Assembly (NCBI RefSeq): GCF_022565775.1
Contig: NZ_JAIUMC010000028.1
Coordinates: 1 to 33,367 of the forward strand
Length of the DNA stretch: 33,367 nucleotides
From: Natronospirillum sp.
GTDB taxonomy: Bacteria > Pseudomonadota > Gammaproteobacteria > Pseudomonadales > Natronospirillaceae
Direction: 5' to 3'
Shown here piece after piece: positions 28,816 to 33,367 of the stretch. How positions within the stretch are numbered: the first letter of the stretch is position 1; every line of letters begins with the position of its first letter. Made by a program: the position numbers and the translations under genes. The notes under the pieces are model-generated. The model saw nothing but the letters and a program-made list of their open reading frames with translations, did no database searches and was not told the DNA's origin.

Positions 28816-28960
28816 ATAGTCATCAAAGTGATGATATTTCCAGGGGTGTTATGGGGCTGGCTTCTTAAGGAGAGTTGATGAACAGCGGATCACAGAGTAA
28901 TTTGGAGAATGATTCAACAGCAGATATTCATCATTGAGATATAATCACTTTGACGACTAT
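28816..28960. repeat. 145-bp segment bounded by 22-bp imperfect inverted repeats
   Basis: The left arm (28816-28837) and the right arm (28939-28960) are reverse complements at 20 of 22 positions. Each arm begins ATAGTC at its outer end, and a shorter complementary pair (GATGAA / TTCATC) lies inside. The 101 bp between the arms contain no gene. The left arm also has its own hairpin (TCATC-AAAGT-GATGA). It could be a MITE-like element, a remnant recombination site, or a regulatory cruciform. No target duplication is evident. It sits exactly at the boundary between core DNA and the cassette array. Confidence 0.7.
28940..28945 (+). promoter_or_regulatory. Candidate -10 element for the first cassette
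   Basis: A perfect TATAAT lies 45 bp before the pycTM-like start, inside the right arm of the inverted repeat. No good -35 is found at 15-18 bp; TTCAAC lies 21 bp upstream. The call is weak. If real, transcription of the cassette array would start within the boundary element. Confidence 0.35.
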
Positions 28961-28964
28961 TTTA

Positions 28965-28971
28965 ATGTTAG
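28965..28971 (+). other. Candidate cassette-insertion core site before cassette 1
   Basis: Near position 28966 a GTTAGCA-like core (GTTRRRY-related, imperfect) precedes the first cassette. A short leader with GGAG then leads to the start codon. This spacing matches the other cassettes in the array, where the core site is followed within 16-30 bases by a start codon. It may be what remains of an attI or attC. Confidence 0.3.
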
Positions 28972-28989
28972 CATTATTACGGAGTCAAG

Positions 28990-29556
28990 ATGAAGCCTAT
29001 AAGCCCTGAGACAAATCAGATCAATGAAGACTATTATTCAAAGCTGGAAGGAATTTTTAAAAATGTTAATGAGTGGCTGAAATTTGCTGAGCAAAAAAAC
29101 GCAGCATTGCTTTTACTGAATGGTGGGATGATTTGGGGGGTTACACGAGTATTGAGTGCAGTAGATCTCGTTCCAAAGATGTCGTACTGGCTTAATATGA
29201 CAGGTTATTTTCTTATTGCTGTCTCTACTCTAATTTGCATTATTTCATTTCTACCCATTTTGCAGCAGCGTTGGTTTAAACCCGAAAAAACCAGTCCGTC
29301 TGACAACTGTTTATATTTCGCACACTCAGCAAAATATGATGCCAGGGATTATCTTACATTACTCGCCAAGAAACTGAGTTACGAAGAAGAAAAAACTACG
29401 TTTACCGAGTTTGAGGTTGACTTAAGTAAACAGATAGTCACAAACTCAGAGATAGCATTTGATAAATATAAGCGGTTTAAGTTATCAGCTGTTTTCACGA
29501 TATCGGCAGTTGTCCTATTTTTACTATCTTTTGGAATAATAAACTTCATGGAGTAA
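28990..29556 (+). CDS. pycTM: Pycsar-type membrane effector (DUF5706/PycTM-like)
   Basis: The 188-residue protein has an N-terminal helical segment and two close membrane helices (about 38-56 and 67-91). A cytoplasmic stretch with YFAHSAKYDARDYLTLL follows, then a third helix (about 164-186) after DLSKQIVTNSEIAFDKYKRF. This layout and the KNAALLLLNGG motif match the Pycsar effector family DUF5706. When the partner cyclase makes cCMP or cUMP during phage infection, such effectors disrupt the inner membrane. GGAG lies five bases before the ATG. The effector precedes the cyclase, 3 bp apart, within one integron cassette. AT-rich composition contrasts with the core genes. Confidence 0.82.
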   Translation: MKPISPETNQINEDYYSKLEGIFKNVNEWLKFAEQKNAALLLLNGGMIWGVTRVLSAVDLVPKMSYWLNMTGYFLIAVSTLICIISFLPILQQRWFKPEKTSPSDNCLYFAHSAKYDARDYLTLLAKKLSYEEEKTTFTEFEVDLSKQIVTNSEIAFDKYKRFKLSAVFTISAVVLFLLSFGIINFME

Positions 29557-29559
29557 AAA

Positions 29560-30354
29560 ATGATAAGCAGAGATCAACTGCCCGATAACATAAAAGAAAT
29601 AATAAGAAAGCAAGTGGATAAGTTTAATGTGCGCGTCTTTACGGAAGAAGTTAATGAAATACCTAATGTAGCGGATATTCCCGGCGAGGGCTCGGCAAAA
29701 TGGTTAAAAATAAAGGATGTTATATGTGTTTTTGTTGATATGAAGAACTCAACAAAGCTGAGCGCTTCGCATCATGCTGGAACTACTGGCAGGGCATATA
29801 CTCTTTTTACTGGTACGGCTGTTAGGTTATTTAAAGAGTTTGGAGCGTCTTATGTAGATATTAAAGGAGATGGTGTTTTTGCTTTGTTTAACTCGAATAG
29901 AGTACACGCAGCATTTGTATCAGCTGTTACTTTTAAGACTTTTATAAAAGAAGAATTTACTACAAAAATAGCTAACAAAACTAATGTTGATACAGGTGTT
30001 CATATTGGTATCCATCAAGCTACACTATTGGTAAGTAAAATAGGCCTTCGTAAAAGTGCTTCGAGAGGGGATATGCATAATGAAGTTTGGGCGGGTAAAA
30101 CAGTTAATATGGCTTCTAAGTTGGCCAGCCTGTCCGATAGCAATGAAATCCATGTCTCTGATAAATACCATTCAAAATTAAGATCGAAGAAAGCATTGTA
30201 CTCATGCGAATGTGACGATCCTGTGTATTTATGGGAAGAAGTAGATATTACCAATGACGATAAGTTCTCTTTTGACAAGGCAATGGTTTTAAAAAGCTTT
30301 TGGTGCAAAAAGCATGGCGCAGCTTACTTGACAGAGATCTTAGATGCTGATTAG
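29560..30354 (+). CDS. pycC: Pycsar pyrimidine cyclase-like class III nucleotide cyclase
   Basis: The 264-residue protein is a single class III cyclase domain without membrane segments. The first metal-binding Asp60 is in VFVDMKNST. The second, Asp104, is in IKGDGVFALF. The later block NEVWAGKTVNMASKLASL (175-192) has Asn183 and Lys187 where classical adenylate cyclases have Asn and Arg. Together with an adjacent DUF5706 effector this is the hallmark of a Pycsar system, which makes cCMP or cUMP on infection. Which pyrimidine is made cannot be read here. GGAG overlapping the effector stop gives translational coupling. It ends just before attC1. Confidence 0.83.
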   Translation: MISRDQLPDNIKEIIRKQVDKFNVRVFTEEVNEIPNVADIPGEGSAKWLKIKDVICVFVDMKNSTKLSASHHAGTTGRAYTLFTGTAVRLFKEFGASYVDIKGDGVFALFNSNRVHAAFVSAVTFKTFIKEEFTTKIANKTNVDTGVHIGIHQATLLVSKIGLRKSASRGDMHNEVWAGKTVNMASKLASLSDSNEIHVSDKYHSKLRSKKALYSCECDDPVYLWEEVDITNDDKFSFDKAMVLKSFWCKKHGAAYLTEILDAD

Positions 30355-30368
30355 CTTTTAAATGTAGT

Positions 30369-30439
30369 GCTAACAAGTCACTGCACTCGGAAATTTTACT
30401 CGCTGCGCTCCTAAAATTCCGGTGAGTGAGGCGTTAATC
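30369..30439 (+). other. Integron attC site 1
   Basis: The site runs from GCTAAC (outer simple site) to GCGTTAATC. Between them, TCACT-(G)-CAC-(T)-CGG and an AATTTTA arm pair with TAAAATT, CCG and GTGAGTGA. Unpaired G and T on one arm are the extrahelical bases expected of attC. It closes cassette 1 immediately after the cyclase gene. Confidence 0.82.
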
Positions 30440-30457
30440 ACATAAGAGGATATATCT

Positions 30458-30751
30458 GTGAGCGAAATGAACTCGTTGAAGGAAACCTATAACGGCATGG
30501 GGAATGAAGAAAGACTTGGATTTCTATCTGGAGTGAGGGCCATTCTGGAAGGGGAGATGAAACGATTGGGCCAAAGGTATGGTCAACAGGAAACCACAGA
30601 TCGTATTCGTTTGATCGACGAGACCAAAAAACTACAAGAAGCCATACATTCGGTTAAGGATGATTCAAGGGAGTCAAGAAGAGATCCCTCTCTCGTACAG
30701 GGTCAATTTTGGACCTGCCTTGAAGAATACTTTGACAGAGAAAATGATTAA
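30458..30751 (+). CDS. Cassette 2 hypothetical protein, 97 residues
   Basis: I do not recognise this small, charged, probably all-helical protein. It has no membrane segment, no signal peptide and one Cys. A likely helix runs over residues 17-40 (ERLGFLSGVRAILEGEMKRL) and a second over about 47-68. It starts at GTG with AGAGGA seven bases upstream; an ATG three codons later is the alternative. Its stop codon lies inside the outer simple site of attC2, as is common in cassettes. Confidence 0.65.
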   Translation: MSEMNSLKETYNGMGNEERLGFLSGVRAILEGEMKRLGQRYGQQETTDRIRLIDETKKLQEAIHSVKDDSRESRRDPSLVQGQFWTCLEEYFDREND

Positions 30752-30793
30752 CAAGGCATTCCACCGGACAAGCCGGTGAATGCGACGGTAACC
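30746..30793 (+). other. Integron attC site 2
   Basis: A short attC of about 48 bp. GCATTCCACCGG pairs with CCGGTGAATGC, leaving one unpaired C in the left arm and a 5-nt loop. The outer sites are TTAAC and a divergent GGTAACC, so the right core site may be weak. Confidence 0.75.
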
Positions 30794-30818
30794 ATATTAG
30801 AAATAGGGAAGCCATAGA

Positions 30819-31535
30819 GTGGATATAGAGCAAATAGTCAATAATTCTACCGAAGAAGATGCTAAGTCAGCGTTGGCTTATTTTCTTAAGAGCTACATGA
30901 CACCTGCCTTCGGAGCTTTGCCTAAAAATGAAGTTGAACTGATCGTCCTTAACGTTCTGGAAAAATTGAACGCAATAGATGAAGAGCCAGAGTTATATGA
31001 GCTTGTATCAAAGCTCAAAGTTACTCGATCAAAGGCTCGCGGCCTAATTTATGACAGGGAGCTACGCCGCTCCTCTGAGGAAGAGTTAGATGAGAAGGTG
31101 AAAACTCTTTTGAAAAAGCCGCTAATCCAGAAGAATGGGGACCTGTATGTTCTAGAAGTTGAAAATCCTCTAGTATCGGATCACCTCAGGTCGAAGGTTC
31201 AAAAATTAGGCTATGTCTCTGATGGTTCCTTCTCGCCTAGCATTGTAAAACTCGGCCTTGATGCTGTCGCAGCTTTGATAGAATCATATCTAACTCACCA
31301 AGAACGAGATGATGTTAAAGACGCGCTTGTCGCTGCTGGCGCTCCAGATACTTCATTCAAAGGTGTGATTAAAGCTACCTTCAAGAAAGTAGCGGCCAAG
31401 GTCGCGTCAGATACTGGCGAGGCACTCATGGAAAAGGCTTCTGATTTTATTTCACCGATATTAGATGCTGGGATTGAATTAGTAACAGAAAAAGCAGGAG
31501 AGCTGTTTGGAGAAGATGATGAGCAGAATGGTTAA
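30819..31535 (+). CDS. Cassette 3 protein of unknown function, 238 residues
   Basis: I do not recognise this protein. The N-terminal two-thirds is helical and acidic, with a segment VSKLKVTRSKARGLIYDREL (about 63-82) that looks like a helix-turn-helix or winged-helix motif. The C terminus (about 180-235) consists of Ala/Gly/Val-rich amphipathic stretches such as FKKVAAKVASDTGEALMEKA that could contact a membrane or form a coiled bundle. There is no clear TM helix. The start is GTG at 30819 with AGGGAA upstream. It lies between attC2 and attC3, downstream of a Pycsar cassette, so a defence role is possible but unproven. Confidence 0.7.
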   Translation: MDIEQIVNNSTEEDAKSALAYFLKSYMTPAFGALPKNEVELIVLNVLEKLNAIDEEPELYELVSKLKVTRSKARGLIYDRELRRSSEEELDEKVKTLLKKPLIQKNGDLYVLEVENPLVSDHLRSKVQKLGYVSDGSFSPSIVKLGLDAVAALIESYLTHQERDDVKDALVAAGAPDTSFKGVIKATFKKVAAKVASDTGEALMEKASDFISPILDAGIELVTEKAGELFGEDDEQNG

Positions 31536-31601
31536 CAAGCGCAAGCACTCGGAACAATTTTCCTCTGCGCTACAAATTGCCTGGTGTTGCGGGCGCTAGC
31601 T
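31531..31601 (+). other. Integron attC site 3
   Basis: The site runs from GTTAAC to GCTAGCT. GCGCAAGCAC and CAATTT arms pair with GTGTTGCGGGCGC and AAATTG, with unpaired bases in one arm. The right core is GCTAGCT instead of GTTRRRY, so it may be impaired. The cassette 3 stop codon is inside the left site. Confidence 0.75.
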
Positions 31602-31624
31602 ACGTAAAGTATAAGGAGTAAATT

Positions 31625-31918
31625 TTGAAGATAATAATCGATTTGATGGTTATGTACCGCGGTACAGATGACAATTTTATGTTTGGTTCTGTTCGTAGAG
31701 AGATCGAAACAAATCTGGTTCCTGTGGCGGGTATGGAAATTGAAGATTCTGCATGGAAGATTCCTCGTGACATTAAGAGTGTTACAATAAATCCAGCCGA
31801 AGGATACTACCATATATGGGTTGGCGAAGATGAAGCTGATGAGCGTGAGCGCGCATACCAACAAGTACAAATGTATAAATCTCATGGTTGGGAAGTGCTA
31901 AGCTGTAGCGAAGTTTAG
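31625..31918 (+). CDS. Cassette 4 hypothetical protein, 97 residues
   Basis: I do not recognise this small acidic protein. The sequence suggests an alpha/beta fold, with a first strand (residues 1-10), a middle strand SVTINP and another GYYHIWVG (about 60-67), then a C-terminal helix ERERAYQQVQMYKSH followed by a final strand. The start is TTG, with AAGGAG six bases upstream. Its stop codon touches attC4. Its size and isolated position are typical of integron cassette genes. Confidence 0.65.
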   Translation: MKIIIDLMVMYRGTDDNFMFGSVRREIETNLVPVAGMEIEDSAWKIPRDIKSVTINPAEGYYHIWVGEDEADERERAYQQVQMYKSHGWEVLSCSEV

Positions 31919-31974
31919 CTAACAAGCAAAGGTACCGGACGCAAAAATATGCGCCGGTGCTTTGAGCGTTATAA
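31918..31974 (+). other. Integron attC site 4
   Basis: A compact attC of about 57 bp from GCTAAC to GCGTTATAA. CAAAG, ACCGG and CGC pair with GCG, CCGGT and CTTTG around an AT loop (AAAAATAT), with unpaired bases on the left arm. Confidence 0.82.
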
Positions 31975-31989
31975 AAACAAGGCTGACCT

Positions 31990-32697
31990 GTGAAAAAGTA
32001 CGAAGAATTATACCAGTTGGCAAAAGAAGACTTTGCTGCAGAAGTTGATAGGCTGACACGCGTGGAGGGCAAGGCCACGGCGTTGCTATCGGTTTTGACG
32101 CTTCTTATAGGTATTTACGTGTTGCTAACAGAATGGGCTTTGACAAGTGTACTGCCTCCTGAAATGTGGCAGGAGTGGGCCATTGTAATCTTGGCTGGAA
32201 TGATTGTTCTAGGTTTAGCGATATCTTGGGTATATGTCTTTCGGGTTTTAACAGTAGACCATCGGCCGATTCTTTCAGTAAGTGAATCAGTAATAGAGTT
32301 TTATGATAAAAATACCCTTGTAAACATTTACTACGCGATGGCTAAGCGAATAAGTCAGGGCGCTGAAAAGAATAGGGAGCTACTAAAGAAAAAGGCCAAA
32401 AGATTAACGATGGGCTATTATGGCCTGATCATTTCTGGCCTGTTGGTAGTCTTTTTGGGTGTAGTGTCCGGTTCCTATGCTTGGAGCACATCCGAAAGAT
32501 TGGAAGCCTCAACAGAAGTAATGCAAAACGAGACGAATGGAGAAAACGGTATGCCTGATAATGATCAAAATAATAGCGAAAACCAATCTACAGAAAATAC
32601 ACAAGAACCGGATCGAAATATAGAAGCACCTGAGCTTCAGTATGTGCAGGAGAGCTACGACCCACCTACTGAGAAAAAGAAAGACAAAGGAGAGTAG
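31990..32697 (+). CDS. Cassette 5 three-TM membrane protein, SLATT/PycTM-like layout
   Basis: The 235-residue protein has an N-terminal helix rich in charged residues, TM1 (about 28-47) after RVEGKATALLSVLTLLIG, TM2 (about 63-86), a cytoplasmic helical stretch (95-140) and TM3 (about 142-164). A 70-residue low-complexity tail rich in Asn, Glu and Gln ends in Lys/Glu. The 2+1 TM pattern and the KATALL motif before TM1 resemble DUF5706/SLATT nucleotide-responsive effectors. No cyclase is adjacent in its own cassette. It starts at GTG with AGG seven bases upstream. The similarity is by layout, not by a proven family match. Confidence 0.7.
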   Translation: MKKYEELYQLAKEDFAAEVDRLTRVEGKATALLSVLTLLIGIYVLLTEWALTSVLPPEMWQEWAIVILAGMIVLGLAISWVYVFRVLTVDHRPILSVSESVIEFYDKNTLVNIYYAMAKRISQGAEKNRELLKKKAKRLTMGYYGLIISGLLVVFLGVVSGSYAWSTSERLEASTEVMQNETNGENGMPDNDQNNSENQSTENTQEPDRNIEAPELQYVQESYDPPTEKKKDKGE

Positions 32698-32699
32698 TT

Positions 32700-32759
32700 T
32701 TATAACAAAGCCAGTCAGCAGGACGCAGCATAGCTGCGCCTCTGCTGGCGGCGTTAAAT
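32700..32759 (+). other. Integron attC site 5
   Basis: About 60 bp from TTATAAC to GCGTTAAAT. GCCAG-(T)-CAGCAG and GCAGC pair with GCTGC and CTGCTGGC, with an unpaired T on the left arm. The right core GTTAAAT is close to GTTRRRY. It closes cassette 5. Confidence 0.85.
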
Positions 32760-32762
32760 GCT

Positions 32763-32792
32763 AAGGAGAAATCAATGGGGTCAGAGTCATGA
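32763..32792 (+). other. Orphan start: ribosome site plus five-codon frame after attC5
   Basis: AAGGAG (32763-32768) lies six bases before ATG GGG TCA GAG TCA TGA (32775-32792). The leader spacing is the same as in intact cassettes. The frame ends at once because the repeat sequence begins at the start codon. This looks like the leader and start of a cassette gene whose body has been replaced. Confidence 0.4.
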
Positions 32793-32904
32793 ATCCAAAA
32801 ATCTGAATCAATGGGGTCAGAGTCATTGATAGAGGGCCGGCACCGAGCGCTCAATCAAAGGGGTCGGAGTCATTGATTGAGAGTCGGCACGGAGCGCTCA
32901 ACAG

Positions 32905-33118
32905 CGTGAACCGACCGGGCACTGTACTGACAACGGTTATGCTGAATCGTTTTTCCACTCGCTTAAGGCCGAATTAATACATGGGCACAACCTATAACAC
33001 CGACCACGGGCTGTACACCGCGGTCCGAGACTACATCAATGACTTCTACAACACGCAGCGACTGCATTCTGGCATCGGTTACAGAAGCCCGATAGAGTAT
33101 GAGCAAGCCGTTGCTTAA
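32905..33118 (+). pseudogene. IS3-family transposase C-terminal fragment, frameshifted
   Basis: Translation gives DNGYAESFFHSLKAELIHG from 32929. After a one-base insertion near 32986, the frame continues as TDHGLYTAVRDYINDFYN and ends RLHSGIGYRSPIEYEQAVA at a stop (33116-33118). These are the last roughly 70 residues of an IS3-type orfB integrase domain, including the final catalytic-helix region (AESFFHSLKAE). The rest of the element is absent. It is surrounded by the 24-bp repeats. Confidence 0.8.
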
Positions 33119-33218
33119 CAGGAATCAATGGGGTCAGAGTCATTGATTGAGGAACCAATGGGGTCAGGGAACCAATGGGGTCAGAGTCATTGATAGAGGG
33201 TCGCACGGAGCACTAACC

Positions 33219-33265
33219 AGCATGAACTGACCAAGGCACTGCACTGATAACGGTTATGCCGAATG
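33219..33265 (+). pseudogene. Second, shorter copy of the IS3 transposase fragment
   Basis: The 47 bases from AGCATGAACTGACC to GGTTATGCCGAAT match the start of the larger remnant (about 32903-32947) with several substitutions. It is cut off by the next 24-bp repeat. It indicates local duplication or repeated insertion followed by decay. Confidence 0.6.
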
Positions 33266-33341
33266 AATCAATGGGGTCAGAGCCATTGATTGAGAGCCAA
33301 TCAATGGGGTCAAATCAATGGGGTCAGAGTCATTACTTGTA

Positions 33342-33350
33342 GCGTTAAAC
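33342..33350 (+). other. Possible right end of a sixth attC site
   Basis: GCGTTAAAC fits the GTTRRRY core exactly and is preceded by GC as in attC5 and attC1. The left half of an attC is missing, probably lost to the repeats. A possible ATG (33361-33363) follows shortly, so another cassette may begin here and continue past the window. Confidence 0.4.
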
Positions 33351-33367
33351 AGTCTGCAGTCATGGTG

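Larger units (their letters stand above)
32771..33334. repeat. About nine copies of a 24-bp palindromic-ended repeat
   Basis: The unit has ends ATCAATG and CATTGAT, perfect inverted complements, around a constant core GGGTCAGAGT. Copies are at 32771-32790, 32807-32830, 32854-32877, 33124-33147, 33154-33169 (partial), 33171-33194, 33267-33290, 33300-33312 (partial) and 33314-33334. Between some copies a second motif (GGCACGGAGCGCTCAA type) recurs at about 32840, 32884 and 33202. Spacing is irregular, so this is not a CRISPR. Such GGGGTCAGAGT repeats often accompany transposase genes in proteobacteria (recalled, not checked). Confidence 0.85.

Noticed and set aside
28536-28868. 110-residue open frame between hemW and the cassette array
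   Set aside because: TTG start without a ribosome site, low-complexity basic beginning, no recognisable motif, and it runs into the left arm of the inverted repeat.
28498-28960. Integron integrase or attI left of the array
   Set aside because: No frame on either strand shows tyrosine-recombinase motifs, and the only candidate core is an imperfect GTTAGCA. It is recorded as absent, not as a hidden gene.
29560-30354. Ordinary adenylate/guanylate cyclase for cAMP signalling
   Set aside because: Short single-domain protein in a cassette, coupled to a DUF5706-like effector, with PycC-like rather than classical C-terminal motifs.
32771-33334. CRISPR-like direct repeats
   Set aside because: Unit spacing is irregular (1 to about 250 bp), intervening sequence includes transposase fragments and other repeats, and no cas genes are present.

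Overview
The window is a piece of gammaproteobacterial chromosome. About 28.5 kb is GC-rich housekeeping DNA. The last ~4.5 kb is clearly AT-richer accessory DNA. Gene order in much of the core resembles Pseudomonas and its relatives (argH-algZ-algR; M16-rsmD-ALDH-coaD-ferredoxin diverging from ftsYEX-rpoH; pilT-pilU diverging from yggS-proC-yggT-metX-metW-rdgB-hemW). The TRAP transporter would suit a marine or saline-habitat member of Pseudomonadales/Oceanospirillales. The genus cannot be fixed from sequence alone.

Layout. 1-125: a (AGTAGAC)n tandem repeat with an inverted partner. 128-895: NRDE/TANGO2-type protein. 1017-6367: a TRAP transporter operon (dctQ-dctM-dctP, minus strand) diverging from a Cache-domain histidine kinase and a NarL-type regulator that probably control it. 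6368-9306: EamA exporter, RraA-family protein, argininosuccinate lyase. 9457-11207: an AlgZ/AlgR-like two-component pair. 11213-15044 (minus): membrane protein with a degenerate M16-like context, rsmD, aldehyde dehydrogenase, coaD, ferredoxin. 15124-19892 (plus): ftsY-ftsE-ftsX, rpoH with a good promoter, a DUF423 protein, trmB. 19897-22625 (minus): small outer-membrane-like protein, pilU, pilT. 22705-28497 (plus): yggS, proC, yggT, metX, metW, rdgB, hemW, tightly packed.

From about 28815 the sequence changes. A 145-bp segment bounded by 22-bp imperfect inverted repeats leads into an array of integron gene cassettes. Five attC sites (30369-30439, 30746-30793, 31531-31601, 31918-31974, 32700-32759) each follow one plus-strand cassette. 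No integrase gene lies on the 5' side, where it would be expected; hemW is there instead. The array is therefore best read as a CALIN (attC cluster lacking an integrase). Cassette 1 carries a two-gene Pycsar anti-phage system: a DUF5706/PycTM-like membrane effector and a PycC-type cyclase. Cassette 5 encodes another three-TM membrane protein with the same kind of layout but no cyclase of its own. Cassettes 2, 3 and 4 encode proteins I do not recognise. A sixth cassette has been overwritten by about nine copies of a 24-bp palindromic repeat and by broken IS3-family transposase remnants, with a possible attC end at 33344-33350. The most interesting part of the window is this small, possibly defence-oriented cassette array.
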